In this document: positions 17,317-27,042 of the stretch, in pieces
Numbering within the stretch: the stretch's first letter is position 1
Layout of the letters: every line of letters starts with the position of its first letter
Origin: an uncultured Collinsella sp.
GTDB lineage: Bacteria; Actinomycetota; Coriobacteriia; Coriobacteriales; Coriobacteriaceae
Direction: 5' to 3'
NCBI GenBank assembly: GCA_900542825.1
Contig: UQOY01000001.1
Span: 1-64,000, forward strand
DNA length: 64,000 nt
Notes under the pieces: model-generated
Database searches by the model: none
What the model was told of the DNA's origin: nothing
The model's input: only the letters and a program-made list of their open reading frames with translations
Made by a program: the position numbers and the translations under genes

Positions 17317-18336
17317 TTACAAAACGATACCGTCCATGGAATTGGCAACGTCCTGGACAAGCCCGGCACGTACAGCCTGGGCCGCGGCAAGCGTGCCGTT
17401 CTTGACGGCCTCGACCGACGTGGCACCGTGGCCGATCAACACGACACCGCGCAGGCCCAGCAGGATCGCGCCGCCCTTGGCGTCGCCCGAAAGTTTGGCT
17501 TTGATCTCGCGCATCTGCTTTTTGATGAGCAGTGCGGCGATCTTGGTGCCGAGCGAGGACATAAAGGCACCCTTGAGCTCCTGCAACAAAAACTTGGCAG
17601 CGCCTTCGGTGGCCTTGAGCGCGATGTTGCCCGACATGCCATCGGCGACCACGACGTCAAAATTACCCGACGTAAGATCGGTGCCCTCGCAGTTGCCCAC
17701 AAAGCCGGGAACAGCGGCCTTCATGGCCGGGAAGCACGACTTGGTAAAGTTGGAGCCCTTCTCGTCCTCGGTGCCGTTGGCAAGCAGGCCCACGCGAGGA
17801 TGCTCGATGCCCAAAACCACGCGGGCATAGGCAGCACCCATCTGGGCGAAGCGCACCATATCGTCCACCGTGACATCGGGATTGGCGCCCATATCGCACA
17901 GCACCGTCAGGCCACCGGCACGATTGGGCAGTGCGTTGGTCAAGCACGGACGGACCGGCTGCTTCTTGCCCTCTGCCAAATACCTAAACGGCGTGACGTA
18001 GGCCGTGGCGGCAGCAGTCATGGCACCGGTCGAGCCGGCCGAGAAAAACGCATCCGCATTGCCCTTCTTAATGGCACGGCACGCAAGCACGATCGAGGAC
18101 TTGCGCTTGGTCATCACGGCGCGGATGGGATCGTCCTCCATGCTGATGACATCGGGGGCCTCCAGAGCCTCCACGCGGGCATGCGCTGCGGCAAAGGGGT
18201 TGACGATTTCGGCGGGACCGACGGCCAAAATCTCGATCTCGGAATCTGCCTCGAGCGCCGCCTCGATACCATCGAGAACAACCTGGGGCTTCTCGTCTCC
18301 GCCCACAACGTCTACACAAACGCGAACGTTACTCAT
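17317..18336 (-). CDS. plsX: Phosphate acyltransferase PlsX
   Basis: Converts acyl-ACP to acyl-phosphate at the start of phospholipid synthesis. The 339-residue protein has the N-terminal VDVVGGDEKP motif (a variant of the usual DAMGGD), ATRAVMTKRKSS-like central region and GGAILLGLRGVVLIGHGATS near the C-terminus. The ATG at 18336 is preferred because AAGGAG is correctly spaced for it; an ATG six bases upstream almost abuts that site. It lies between rpmF and acpP. Confidence 0.95.
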   Translation of the reverse strand: MSNVRVCVDVVGGDEKPQVVLDGIEAALEADSEIEILAVGPAEIVNPFAAAHARVEALEAPDVISMEDDPIRAVMTKRKSSIVLACRAIKKGNADAFFSAGSTGAMTAAATAYVTPFRYLAEGKKQPVRPCLTNALPNRAGGLTVLCDMGANPDVTVDDMVRFAQMGAAYARVVLGIEHPRVGLLANGTEDEKGSNFTKSCFPAMKAAVPGFVGNCEGTDLTSGNFDVVVADGMSGNIALKATEGAAKFLLQELKGAFMSSLGTKIAALLIKKQMREIKAKLSGDAKGGAILLGLRGVVLIGHGATSVEAVKNGTLAAAQAVRAGLVQDVANSMDGIVL

Positions 18337-18356
18337 AAACATGCTCCTTATACAAA

Positions 18357-18383
18357 AATGGCCGACTCATTGAGCCGGCCATT
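18357..18383 (-). terminator. Intrinsic terminator between rpmF and plsX
   Basis: An 8-bp stem (AATGGCCG/CGGCCATT) is followed on the minus strand by TTTTT. It lies 15-20 bases upstream of the plsX ribosome site, so it either ends the yceD-rpmF message or attenuates read-through into plsX. Confidence 0.75.
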
Positions 18384-18423
18384 GTGGTTCCAGTTGGAAC
18401 GGCATCGTATCCAGAGTATACAG

Positions 18424-18603
18424 TTACTCGGTAACGATAACCTCGCGGTCCTTGTAGAAACCGCAGCTGGGGCACACGTGGTGCGGGAGCTTAACAGCGC
18501 CGCAACGGGGGCACGTGGACTGAGCCGCAGCCGAGATCTTCATGTTGGCGGAACGGCGGGTATGGGTACGGATACGACCCTGCTTTTGTTTAGGTACGGG
18601 CAT
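18424..18603 (-). CDS. rpmF: 50S ribosomal protein L32
   Basis: A 59-residue ribosomal protein too short to stand out among longer frames. It begins MPVPKQKQGRIRTHTRRS, then has two zinc-binding pairs, CPRC near residue 32 and CPSC near residue 45, followed by GFYKDREVIV. The zinc-binding form suggests possible zinc-dependent regulation if a Cys-free paralogue exists elsewhere. The yceD-rpmF-plsX order is conserved in many bacteria. Confidence 0.95.
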   Translation of the reverse strand: MPVPKQKQGRIRTHTRRSANMKISAAAQSTCPRCGAVKLPHHVCPSCGFYKDREVIVTE

Positions 18604-18667
18604 AGTGACCTTCCTTATGAACTATCCAGTGTGGCGATTACGCGCAAGTAGCGATACTACCACAGTT

Positions 18668-19222
18668 TTACTCGTCAAGCTTGAGATTCTTTAATGCTGC
18701 AAATGGATTTTCCGTGGCAGCGGCCCATTCGGCCTCTGCCTTGGCGGCGCAATCGCATTGCTCGACGTTGAGATTGATGCCGCAGGTGGGGCAAAGGCCG
18801 CGGCAATCGGGCTTGCACAGAACGACGAACGGCGTGTCCATAACGACCGCGTCGTTGATGGGCTCACCCAAATCGACGATGCGGTCCTCGCCCAGCAACT
18901 CGTAGCCGTCTTCGTAGGCCTCGGGGTCGTCGGGCTCGTTAAAGAGGTAGAACTCCTCGATCTCGCCTGCGATATCAAACGATGCGGGCTCCAGGCAGCG
19001 ATCGCACTCGCCGGTGGCGTGAGCGCGGACCATGCCCGAAAGCAGAACACCGGTACCGGCGTTGGTAAAGACCACGTCGTAGGAAATGCCGTCCTGCAGC
19101 TGGTACTCCTTTTCGCCCACCGTGTAGGTGGCGACATCGACCTTGCCGGTCAGCGGATATGAGTCTCCAGGAAACTCGAGCTGCTCGGAAAGATCGACGG
19201 TAACGCTCGGGAACTCAGCCAT
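18668..19222 (-). CDS. YceD family protein (DUF177)
   Basis: A 184-residue protein of the YceD/DUF177 family that regularly precedes rpmF and is linked to rRNA/50S metabolism in other bacteria. It has the central CDRCLEP motif and a C-terminal CKPDCRGLCPTCGINLN block that probably binds zinc. The ATG at 19222 overlaps the stop of the upstream gene (TAATG), so translation is probably coupled. Confidence 0.88.
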   Translation of the reverse strand: MAEFPSVTVDLSEQLEFPGDSYPLTGKVDVATYTVGEKEYQLQDGISYDVVFTNAGTGVLLSGMVRAHATGECDRCLEPASFDIAGEIEEFYLFNEPDDPEAYEDGYELLGEDRIVDLGEPINDAVVMDTPFVVLCKPDCRGLCPTCGINLNVEQCDCAAKAEAEWAAATENPFAALKNLKLDE

Positions 19223-19719
19223 TACCACTGACCGTTCTGCTGGGCGGCACCCTCATTGAGCTGCTGACGGCAACGGGTGACGGTGCCGGTCAGGCTCTTA
19301 AGGTTCTCCTCGAGGTGCGTAAAGACCTGCTCGGCGTAATCCTCGGCGGCATAGCGCGTCTCGCGCTCATACTGCTGGGCACGGTCGCGGATGTCGTCGG
19401 CCTGCTGCTGGGCTAAGCGGACGATCTCCTGCTCACCGGCAATGGTGAGCGCCTGCTGCTGAGCATCGGCAATGATGGAATCGGCCTGAGCGGCGGCGGA
19501 AGCCATAAGCTCCTCGCGCTCTTTGAGGATACGGCGGGACTTCTGCCACTCCTCGGGATAGCTCATGCGGATCTCATCGAGGATGTTAAAGAAGACGTCG
19601 GCGTCGATAACCTTCATCTGGGCGTTCTTGCCGAACGGCGTCTTAGCCTCTTCGATGAGCCCCTCGAGCTCGTCGACAAGACTCACGATCCTGTCGCCAG
19701 GAAAATTCTCGCCCGGCAT
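19222..19719 (-). CDS. Conserved coiled-coil protein of unknown function
   Basis: A 165-residue acidic protein dominated by a coiled coil (about residues 55-150), rich in Gln, Ala and Glu and resembling ATP-synthase-b or DivIVA-like stalks. No catalytic motif and no membrane segment is visible. The ATG at 19719 follows AAAGGAG at good spacing; an ATG at 19743 would place the start upstream of that ribosome site. Similar proteins occur between coaD and yceD in Gram-positive bacteria. A structural or cell-division role is possible but unproven. Confidence 0.8.
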   Translation of the reverse strand: MPGENFPGDRIVSLVDELEGLIEEAKTPFGKNAQMKVIDADVFFNILDEIRMSYPEEWQKSRRILKEREELMASAAAQADSIIADAQQQALTIAGEQEIVRLAQQQADDIRDRAQQYERETRYAAEDYAEQVFTHLEENLKSLTGTVTRCRQQLNEGAAQQNGQW

Positions 19720-19787
19720 CCGGTCTCCTTTCATAGGTAACATATCATCGTGTTAGTTTACCACATGCCACCAGGCAATAAAAAACG

Positions 19788-20285
19788 TCACGAAAAGCGA
19801 TGTTTGAGTGCTTCGACCACGTTGGGCGGCACAAACGTCGACACGTCGCTGCCAAGCGACGCAATCTGGCGCACCACCGAGCTCGAGATGTACCCGTACT
19901 GCGGAGCACTCATGACAAAGATGGACTCCAGCTCGCTATCCAGGCGATAGTTGAGGTCGGCCTGCTGCAGCTCATATTCAAAGTCGGTCATGGCGCGCAG
20001 ACCCTTAACGACGGCGCCGGCGCCCTGTTCACGTGCAAAGTCGACCAGCAGGCCGGTGAAGGGCAGTACCTCGACGCCGTCCAAATCACCGAGGGCCTCG
20101 CGGGCCAGCGCCACGCGCTCGTCGAGCATAAAGGTGGTACCCACGCCGTTTTTTCCCTGTGATTCGGCCACGGCGACGATCACGCTGGGAAAGATGCGGC
20201 GCGCTCGGCGGATCACGTCTATGTGACCAAAGGTGATGGGATCGAAGGTACCCGGGACGATCACGCGGTTGATGGTGTCATTCAT
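19788..20285 (-). CDS. coaD: Phosphopantetheine adenylyltransferase
   Basis: Makes dephospho-CoA from ATP and 4'-phosphopantetheine. The 165-residue protein shows GTFDPITFGHIDVIRRA (TxGH nucleotide site, about residues 12-28), the VKGLRAMTDFEYE segment and the YISSSVVRQIA motif near residue 126. The ATG at 20285 follows GGAGGAT and overlaps the rsmD stop by eight bases. The frame is open further upstream, inside rsmD, without a ribosome site. The rsmD-coaD pair is common. Confidence 0.96.
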   Translation of the reverse strand: MNDTINRVIVPGTFDPITFGHIDVIRRARRIFPSVIVAVAESQGKNGVGTTFMLDERVALAREALGDLDGVEVLPFTGLLVDFAREQGAGAVVKGLRAMTDFEYELQQADLNYRLDSELESIFVMSAPQYGYISSSVVRQIASLGSDVSTFVPPNVVEALKHRFS

Positions 20286-20922
20286 GGATATCCTCCGAAG
20301 GCGCATCCTCGTCATTTTCATTCTCGTCAGCATGGTCGTTCTCGTCCTCGGCCACCCAGCGCAGCAAGTCAACAGAGGTAATGCCGTAGCGCTTCTCTCG
20401 CACGGTCTCAAAACCAGCCGGATGAGCGCCCGCATCGGCTGCGGCATGCTCAAACAGGGCAAAGGCCCCGGGCGTCAGCAATCCCTGCTGGACAAGATTT
20501 AGCAGCAGCTCCTCGACCGGCTCGGCGCCAAACGCATAGGGTGGATCGAGCAGGACCAGATCAAAGGGACCACCCGGCACACGGCCGCGCGAGGCGCTCG
20601 CCAGCACATCGCCGGTAACGACACGCCAACGCGAGCGGTCGCGGCACAGCGACTCGATATTCTTGGTTATCAGACGGGCGGCATTGCGATCGATATCGAA
20701 CGTGGTGAGCGAGCGGGCACCACGCGAGAGCATCTCGATTCCCAGGGCACCGGAGCCGCCAAAAGCGTCCAGCACGCGGACCTCGTCCAAATCGAAATCG
20801 AACGCCGACATGACCATGGATGCACATGCCTCGCGCACGCGATCGGTCGTGGGACGGGTGACATCGCGCCCACGCGGCTCTTCGATCTTGCGGCCGCGCC
20901 ATTCACCGCCGATGATTCTCAT
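20278..20922 (-). CDS. rsmD: 16S rRNA (guanine(966)-N2)-methyltransferase RsmD
   Basis: SAM-dependent methyltransferase acting on 16S rRNA in the small subunit. The 214-residue protein has MRIIGGEWRGRKI at the N-terminus, the SAM loop LDAFGGSGALGIEMLSRGA and the catalytic LLDPPYAFG motif. A C-terminal acidic tail (EDENDHADENENDEDAPSED) is longer than in most homologues. Its start overlaps the recG stop by four bases. Confidence 0.95.
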   Translation of the reverse strand: MRIIGGEWRGRKIEEPRGRDVTRPTTDRVREACASMVMSAFDFDLDEVRVLDAFGGSGALGIEMLSRGARSLTTFDIDRNAARLITKNIESLCRDRSRWRVVTGDVLASASRGRVPGGPFDLVLLDPPYAFGAEPVEELLLNLVQQGLLTPGAFALFEHAAADAGAHPAGFETVREKRYGITSVDLLRWVAEDENDHADENENDEDAPSEDIHE

Positions 20923-23096
20923 CCTCCGCTGACCTCCTTAAAGATATGTCGATAACGCATGGCGACCGCGTCGCGCAAGGGGCGCGTCGCCACGGAGTCA
21001 AGGTTGCAAGCATACCGCAAGAGCTCAACCGCGTCCAAATGGGCCCATTCGATAAGATCCTCGTCGGCGTCCAGGTCCACAAAGCGCAGGGTCACGCCGC
21101 CGTGCTGGCGGTAGCCCAGGATCTCGCCCTCGTGGCGCAAGCGCAGGTCCATCTGGGCGAGCGTAAAGCCGTCCGAGGTCTTTTCGAGCGACTGGAGACG
21201 GTCTTGTGCCGCCGACGCGCCGCCGTTGCCCTTGGAGTGCGTCATGACCAGGCAGGTACCCGACACGCTGCCGCGGCCCACGCGGCCGCGCAGCTGATGC
21301 AGGGCCGCCAAGCCAAAGCGCTCACCGTTCTCGATGACCATGACGGTGGCGTTGGGCACGTCGACGCCCACCTCGACCACCGTGGTCGATACGAGCACGT
21401 CGATCTCGCCTCGCTTGAAGGCATCGATCACGCGGTCCTTCTCCCCCGCCGGCATGCGGCCGTGAAGGCGCTCGATGGTAAGCCCCGGCAGCGCCAGGCG
21501 CAGTCGGTCGAGCTCGGTTGCCGTATCGTGCAGCGGCACAGGCACGGTCACGCGGCCCTCGTCTTCGCGGGCGATACCGGGTACGTCTTCCAGCTCATCG
21601 GCCGAGTCACTCGGCTCCACAAGCGGGCAGATCACGTAAGCCTGCTGGCCCTTTTCGTGAGCCTCGCGGATGGCGCCGTAGGCCAAGTCGAGGCTCGACT
21701 CGGTGAGCACGCGTGTCGTAACGCCCGCCCCCGGAACAGGTCGATGGCGGATGATGCTCGTGTCCAGGTCGCCGTAGACCGAGAGCGCCAACGTGCGCGG
21801 GATAGGCGTGGCCGTCATAACGAGCAGGTCGGCACCCGGTCCCTTGGCACGCAGCGCGTTGCGCTGGCCCACACCAAAGCGGTGCTGCTCGTCGATGACG
21901 ACAAGCGACAGATGCTTAAACGCCACGTCATCCGAAAGGACCGCATGGGTACCAAAGAGCACGTCGAGCTCGCCCGATTCCAGCTGGGCATGGATCTGCT
22001 CGCGCTCGGCCGCCGGCGTGGCACCCGTCAGGAGCGCCCAGGACATGCCAGCCTGCGAGAGCAAGGGACCGGTCTTATCGGCATATTGGCGCGCCAGCAC
22101 GCCCGTAGGCGCCATAACGCAGGACTGAGTTCCCGAATCGGCCGCGACAGCCAGCGCGCAGGCGGCGACGGCCGTCTTGCCGGTACCGACGTCGCCCAGA
22201 AGCAGGCGGTTCATCACGCGCCCGCCATCACGCATATCGTTCAGGATGTCTTGGAACGCGCCCTCCTGCTCGTCGCTCAGCGAAAACGGCAGGGCTTCCC
22301 TGAGCGCCGCCAGGTGCTCGCCCACGGCGTGGGCGTAGGGAGCGATTTCGACCAAGCCACCGTCGTTGCGCAAGCGCAGCGCCAGCTGCAGGTAGAGGCA
22401 CTCCTCATAGGCAAGGCGGCGGCGCGCGATATCGCGCTCGGCCATACTCGAGGGAAAGTGAATTGAGCGCAGTGCACGGGCATTGCTCATCAGGCGGCGC
22501 TTGACACGCAAGCGTGCGGGAATCGGGTCGAAGGGATTGCCGACAACCTCGAGCGCGCCGCTTACGATGCGGCGCATCCACGCCTGGCTCACGCCATCGC
22601 TCACGTAATGGACCGGCAAGATGGTGCCCGCGGCACGCCCGCCCTCGAGTTTTTCGAAATGCGGAGAAGCCATCTGTTTAAAGCCGTAGGCAAACTCGAC
22701 CTTACCCATCACGGCCAGGCGATCGCCCTGCTTAAACTGCTGGGCAATCCAGGGCTGACGGAAAAAGGCGACTTGCAGCACGCCTGTCTCGTCCACCAGC
22801 GAGACCTCGGTCACCTGCATACGCGGGCGGGGCTGCTTTTGGACGACACGATCGACCGTGGCGACAATCGTGCACACGGTCCCGATGGGCGCCATCTCTA
22901 TGGACCAAGAGCGCGTAAAGTCGAGATATCGGTGAGGGATATGGAGAAGGAGGTCCCCCACCGTCCGAATTCCCAGACGGCGAAGGGCCTCCTCACGTTT
23001 ACCCGAAACATATTTGAGTCGCGCGATATCCTCGTCGAGCGCATTGCTCTGGGCAAAGCGCTCCGAGACGCGCGGCACGGAGCACAGCTCGGACAT
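20919..23096 (-). CDS. recG: ATP-dependent DNA helicase RecG
   Basis: Branch-migration helicase that rescues stalled forks. The 725-residue protein has an N-terminal wedge OB domain, then SF2 motifs: GDVGTGKTAVA (Walker A), VVIDEQHRFGV (DEQH box), TATPIPRTL (motif III) and QLRGRVGRG (motif VI). The length is within the usual range. It lies between fakA (10-base gap) and rsmD. Confidence 0.96.
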   Translation of the reverse strand: MSELCSVPRVSERFAQSNALDEDIARLKYVSGKREEALRRLGIRTVGDLLLHIPHRYLDFTRSWSIEMAPIGTVCTIVATVDRVVQKQPRPRMQVTEVSLVDETGVLQVAFFRQPWIAQQFKQGDRLAVMGKVEFAYGFKQMASPHFEKLEGGRAAGTILPVHYVSDGVSQAWMRRIVSGALEVVGNPFDPIPARLRVKRRLMSNARALRSIHFPSSMAERDIARRRLAYEECLYLQLALRLRNDGGLVEIAPYAHAVGEHLAALREALPFSLSDEQEGAFQDILNDMRDGGRVMNRLLLGDVGTGKTAVAACALAVAADSGTQSCVMAPTGVLARQYADKTGPLLSQAGMSWALLTGATPAAEREQIHAQLESGELDVLFGTHAVLSDDVAFKHLSLVVIDEQHRFGVGQRNALRAKGPGADLLVMTATPIPRTLALSVYGDLDTSIIRHRPVPGAGVTTRVLTESSLDLAYGAIREAHEKGQQAYVICPLVEPSDSADELEDVPGIAREDEGRVTVPVPLHDTATELDRLRLALPGLTIERLHGRMPAGEKDRVIDAFKRGEIDVLVSTTVVEVGVDVPNATVMVIENGERFGLAALHQLRGRVGRGSVSGTCLVMTHSKGNGGASAAQDRLQSLEKTSDGFTLAQMDLRLRHEGEILGYRQHGGVTLRFVDLDADEDLIEWAHLDAVELLRYACNLDSVATRPLRDAVAMRYRHIFKEVSGG

Positions 23097-23106
23097 GGGC
23101 AGATGC

Positions 23107-24768
23107 CTACTCGATCGAGAAGATCACGGGATAGAGCGGCTGCTCGCCACGATGGGCGTCGATCTCCAGGTCGGGCTGAGCCTCCTCGATGGCGTCGACG
23201 ATCTCCTGGAAGGCCTCATCGGACAGCTCCTCGCCGGCCAGAATCGTCAGCGCATCGCCCTCCTCTTCCTCCTGCATATGGTTGATGCAGTCGAGCGTGA
23301 CCTGCTTCACATCGGAGCCGACCACGTCGATGGAGCCGGCAATGATACCCATGACGTCACCGGAGTGAATCGGAGAGCCGTCGGAGGCGCTGGAATCACG
23401 CACGGCGCGGGTGACCTCGCCATCGCGAACCTCGCTGATGGCGTCGACCATGGCGGCAACGGCGTCCTCGAGCTCGGAATCGGGCAGGACCGCGAACAGC
23501 GCGGAGAACGCCTGCGGGACAGTCTTGGTGGGAACGACGGCGACCTTCTTGTCGGTGCAGGCAGAAGCGGCAGCCTCGGCAGCCATGCGGATGTTGCCGT
23601 TATTGGGCAGGATGATGACCGAGGTCGCGTTGACCTGGTCCACCGCGCCCAGCAGGTCGGCAGTCGAGGGGTTCATGGTCTGGCCACCCGAGACGATCAC
23701 GTCAACGCCGAGGGACTTGAGGATGTCGGCCTCGCCCGAACCAGCGGCAACGGCGACAAAGCCCAGCGCCTTGGCGGGCTCGGCGGCCTTTTCCTGGTCC
23801 TCGTGAATCTTGGCGGTACGGTCGTGGGCCTCCATCTCCATGTTGTGGATAAAGACCTCGTAGATCTGACCAAGCTGCAGCATGTGCTCGAGCACCAGGT
23901 TGGGCGTGTTGGAGTGCACATGGATCTTGTAATCGGGGTAAGCACCCACGAGCAGCTCGCAGTCGCCCATGGAGCCCAGGAACTTAAGACACTCGTCCTC
24001 GTCAAACGGGGCGTCGGCCTTAAAGAGGAACTCGTTGCAGTAGCGGAACTCCGAGCCCTCCCAATCGTCGTTGGCCTCAATCTCAACGCGACCGAGGGCC
24101 GCGTCGCGGGCAGAGCCAGCGGAATCAAACGTGGCGGAGAAATCCTCGACAACGGTGCTGCGGCCAAGCGCGGCGGCGACAAAGTTCTCCAGGAAGATGG
24201 CAAAGCCAAAGGCGCCGGAGTCGACCACGCCGTTCTCCTTCAGAACGGGCAGCAGGTCGGGCGTGCGTGCGACGGACTGGTAGGCCTCGACGACGATGGC
24301 ATCGAGCGCGTCCTCGGCCGAGAACTTTTTCTTTTCGCACTCGTCGGCCTTGGTCGAGACATCACGCAGCACCGTGAGGATCGTGCCCTCGATGGGCTTG
24401 CGGACGGCCTGGAAGGCGACCTTGACGGCGCGACGGAAGGCGAAGGCGATGTTGGCAGACGTAATGGGCTCATCGGCAGAGACAAGGCCCTCGGCCACAC
24501 CACGCAGAATCTGCGAGGTGATGACACCGGAGTTGCCGCGGGCGCCCATCAGGGAGCCGTGGGTGATGGCGCCGGCGATGGCCTCCATGTCGGCATCGGC
24601 GGGAAGGGCGGAGAGCTCCTTGGTCACCGAGGCGAGCGTGAGGGACATGTTGGTGCCGGTGTCACCGTCGGGTACGGGGAAGACGTTGAGCTTGTTGATC
24701 TCCTCGGCCTTGTCGGAAACGGCAGCCGCAGCGATCGGAAAACAGGTGCGAATGGTCTTTGCAATCAT
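23107..24768 (-). CDS. DAK2-domain protein, FakA/YloV-like fatty acid kinase
   Basis: A 553-residue protein. The N-terminal DAK2 (dihydroxyacetone kinase-like) domain carries NKLNVFPVPDGDTGTNMSLT (about residues 25-44) and HGSLMGARGNSGVITSQILRG. The C-terminal half matches the FakA/YloV region of the fatty-acid kinase that phosphorylates exogenous fatty acids with a FakB partner. No FakB/DegV gene is in the window. It follows an Asp23-family gene and precedes recG, the same order as yloU-yloV-recG in Bacillus. Confidence 0.88.
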   Translation of the reverse strand: MIAKTIRTCFPIAAAAVSDKAEEINKLNVFPVPDGDTGTNMSLTLASVTKELSALPADADMEAIAGAITHGSLMGARGNSGVITSQILRGVAEGLVSADEPITSANIAFAFRRAVKVAFQAVRKPIEGTILTVLRDVSTKADECEKKKFSAEDALDAIVVEAYQSVARTPDLLPVLKENGVVDSGAFGFAIFLENFVAAALGRSTVVEDFSATFDSAGSARDAALGRVEIEANDDWEGSEFRYCNEFLFKADAPFDEDECLKFLGSMGDCELLVGAYPDYKIHVHSNTPNLVLEHMLQLGQIYEVFIHNMEMEAHDRTAKIHEDQEKAAEPAKALGFVAVAAGSGEADILKSLGVDVIVSGGQTMNPSTADLLGAVDQVNATSVIILPNNGNIRMAAEAAASACTDKKVAVVPTKTVPQAFSALFAVLPDSELEDAVAAMVDAISEVRDGEVTRAVRDSSASDGSPIHSGDVMGIIAGSIDVVGSDVKQVTLDCINHMQEEEEGDALTILAGEELSDEAFQEIVDAIEEAQPDLEIDAHRGEQPLYPVIFSIE

Positions 24769-24795
24769 GGGTATTTGAATCTCCGTTTTCGGATG

Positions 24796-25152
24796 CTAGT
24801 TCAGACGGCTCTTGAGCGCGTCGATGTGGATGCCGATCTTAAGGCTGGCGGGATCGATCTGGGCGATCTCCTGCAGGGTGAAGGCAACGGAGCTCGAAAG
24901 ATTGTGGCAGACGGACTTCATGTTGACGCCGTTCTCGAGCACGACGTGAAGATCGACCGTAAGGCCGTTCTCGTCGGCGGAGACAAGCACGCCCTTGCGG
25001 AGGCGCTGACCGGCAAGCAGGCGCACGCTCTCGGCGCCCTGGAGCTGTTCGGCCATACCGACGACGCCATAGCACGTCATCGCGGCATAACCGGCAATAT
25101 CGGCAATAACGTCGTTCGAGACGCTCAGGCTGCCGTTAATGGTCTCAGACAC
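24796..25152 (-). CDS. Asp23/Gls24 family envelope-stress protein
   Basis: A 118-residue protein of the Asp23/Gls24 (YloU) family. It has the conserved ISDDVIADIAGYAA-like start (here VSNDVIADIAGYAAMTCYG) and VDLHVVLENGVNMKSVCHNL in the middle. The GTG at 25152 (SETINGSL) follows AAGGAG. A longer ATG start at 25185 would read through that ribosome site. Members often associate with the membrane or cell-envelope stress; the precise role is unknown. Confidence 0.88.
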   Translation of the reverse strand: MSETINGSLSVSNDVIADIAGYAAMTCYGVVGMAEQLQGAESVRLLAGQRLRKGVLVSADENGLTVDLHVVLENGVNMKSVCHNLSSSVAFTLQEIAQIDPASLKIGIHIDALKSRLN

Positions 25153-25309
25153 AAGAATCTCCTTATCTGGTGCTCGCGGCACCATGTCGTGGGAGCAATC
25201 ATTCCAATATTCTACAACGAGCGCGCCATGTTGAGGTGGTGGGTCACGGGATTACATCCTCGACACGAAATGTTGATATGGCAACGTTCGCGCCAGGCGA
25301 TCGCGGCAT

Positions 25310-25339
25310 GAAAAAACCCGCCGCATAAGCGACGGGTCT
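25310..25339 (-). terminator. Terminator of tRNA-Asn
   Basis: On the minus strand ACCCGTCGC, a four-base loop and GCGGCGGGT form a stem with one G-T pair, followed by TTTTTT. It lies just downstream of the tRNA-Asn 3' end. Confidence 0.85.
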
Positions 25340-25346
25340 TACAACC

Positions 25347-25421
25347 TGGCTCCCCGGGTAGGACTCGAACCTACAACAGCGCGGTTAACAGCCGCGTGCT
25401 CTACCATTGAGCTACCGAGGA
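25347..25421 (-). tRNA. tRNA-Asn (GTT)
   Basis: A complete 75-base cloverleaf including an encoded CCA. The acceptor stem is TCCTCGG paired to CCGGGGA, the D-arm is GCTC/GAGC, the anticodon arm is CGCGG-CTGTTAA-CCGCG with anticodon GTT, and the T-arm is GTAGG-TTCGAGT-CCTAC. The discriminator base is G, as usual for Asn. Confidence 0.97.
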
Positions 25422-25540
25422 ATAGGTGCGTGCTCTCAAGCAACGAAGTTTATTATACGGACGAATCAGCTTAGGGCAAGAACTTTTTTGAGAATTTTTC
25501 CGACCTAGTCAATGGAAACGTTCCCAATGACTACATGAAG

Positions 25541-25570
25541 GCGCCCCCAAGCGGATGTGCTTGAGGGCGC
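25541..25570. terminator. Hairpin downstream of rpoD
   Basis: A stem with outer GCGCCC/GGGCGC and inner CAAGC/GCTTG pairs and one mismatch encloses a six-base loop. It lies 16 bases after the rpoD stop. No strong T-run follows on the minus strand, so termination would depend on the stem. Confidence 0.6.
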
Positions 25571-25585
25571 TTCTTGCTTGCGATG

Positions 25586-26932
25586 TTAAGACTCGATGTA
25601 GTCTTTGAGCTTGCTGGAACGGCTGGGATGGCGGAGCTTGGCCAGGGTCTTGGACTCGATCTGGCGGATGCGCTCGCGCGTGACACCAAACTCGCGGCCG
25701 ACCTCCTCGAGCGTACGGGGATGTCCGTCGACAAGGCCAAAGCGCAGCTCAATAACCTTGCGCTCACGATCGGCAAGCGAATCGAGCACCTGGGTGAGCT
25801 GCTCCTGCAGCATGGAGAAGCTAGCGGCATCGGGCGGAACGATAGCCTGGGAGTCCTCGATGAAGTCGCCCAGCTGAGAATCCTCTTCCTCGCCGATAGG
25901 GGTCTCGAGCGACACGGGCTCCTGCGAAATCTTCTGGATCTCGCGGACACGGTCGGCACTCATATCCATCTCGGCACCGATCTCCTCGGGGGTCGGGTCG
26001 CGACCCAGGTCTTGGAGGAGCTGGCGCTGCACGCGGACGAGCTTGTTGATGGTCTCGACCATGTGCACGGGAATACGGATGGTACGGGCCTGGTCGGCGA
26101 TAGCACGCGTGATGGCCTGACGGATCCACCACGTGGCGTACGTGGAGAACTTGAAGCCCTTCTGGTAGTCGAACTTCTCGACGGCTCGGATCAGACCGAG
26201 GTTGCCCTCCTGGATCAGGTCCAGGAACAGCATGCCGCGACCGACATAGCGCTTGGCGATGGAGACGACCAGGCGCAGGTTGGCGCTGATGAGCGCCTGC
26301 TTGGCCTCGAGACCGACGTTCTCGATACGGGTCAGGCGACGCATCTCGGCGCGGGTGAGCTCGATCTCGCCCGCATCAGCGGCCTCGAGCTTCTCAGTGG
26401 CATCGAGACCGGCCTCGATCTTCATCGCCAGATCGACCTCTTCGGAGGCGGTCAGCAGGTCGACCTTACCGATCTCCTTAAGGTACATACGAACCGGGTC
26501 GCCGGTCAGCATCACCGTGGAGGCATCGATGCCGCGCACGCGCGAACGCGAACGGGACGTACGCACGGTACGCTTCTTCTTGCTCTTGGAAGAACCCATC
26601 TCGGCGTCAGCCTGACGAGCCATCTTAAGCTCGTGATCGTCGAGCGAGCCGGAATCGTGCTCGTCGTCATCGAAATCGTCGGTATCGCTATCGTTATCGT
26701 CATCGTCGACGTCCATAGGGGCGTCGTCGTTTCCGCTCGCGGAGATAATCTGGATGCCGCTGTTGCGCAGCGCGGAATACACCGCGTTGAGCTGCTCGTC
26801 AGTAACATCGATATCCTTCAGGGCGACCTGAATCTCGTCCTCGGTTACCGAAGTCCTGTTTGAGCCGTTGCCCATGAGCTTTGCAACGTAGGATTCCAGC
26901 CCAGTACCCGTGCTCTCACTCTTATTTGGCAC
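25586..26932 (-). CDS. rpoD: Primary RNA polymerase sigma factor (RpoD/SigA)
   Basis: Housekeeping sigma factor of about 448 residues. Region 1.1 is followed by a very acidic linker (about residues 60-90, Asp-rich), then region 1.2 [16 protein letters not shown], region 2 with [28 protein letters not shown] and [17 protein letters not shown], region 3, and region 4 with the helix-turn-helix [19 protein letters not shown]. The GTG at 26932 follows AGGGAGA and is favoured over the ATG at 26947, which would overlap that site. It lies downstream of dnaG, as in many Gram-positive bacteria. Confidence 0.96.
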   Translation of the reverse strand: MPNKSESTGTGLESYVAKLMGNGSNRTSVTEDEIQVALKDIDVTDEQLNAVYSALRNSGIQIISASGNDDAPMDVDDDDNDSDTDDFDDDEHDSGSLDDHELKMARQADAEMGSSKSKKKRTVRTSRSRSRVRGIDASTVMLTGDPVRMYLKEIGKVDLLTASEEVDLAMKIEAGLDATEKLEAADAGEIELTRAEMRRLTRIENVGLEAKQALISANLRLVVSIAKRYVGRGMLFLDLIQEGNLGLIRAVEKFDYQKGFKFSTYATWWIRQAITRAIADQARTIRIPVHMVETINKLVRVQRQLLQDLGRDPTPEEIGAEMDMSADRVREIQKISQEPVSLETPIGEEEDSQLGDFIEDSQAIVPPDAASFSMLQEQLTQVLDSLADRERKVIELRFGLVDGHPRTLEEVGREFGVTRERIRQIESKTLAKLRHPSRSSKLKDYIES

Positions 26933-27042
26933 AGATTCTCCCTTCATAGTCCACAGGACTCATTACTTTAGCACACACATTGACGTCTATACCCAAAATT
27001 CAGACTGGATATAGGCGCGAATACGCTGGTTGACCACAACAT

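Noticed and set aside
15850..18651. Very long plus-strand open frame opposite smc, rnc, acpP, plsX and rpmF
   Set aside because: It spans five well-supported genes on the other strand. GC-rich DNA commonly leaves such antisense frames open.
25511..25524. GGAAACGTTCCC-like site near the rpoD terminator
   Set aside because: It resembles the operator at 51152 but has a mismatch and lies between a tRNA and the rpoD 3' end, not near any start.
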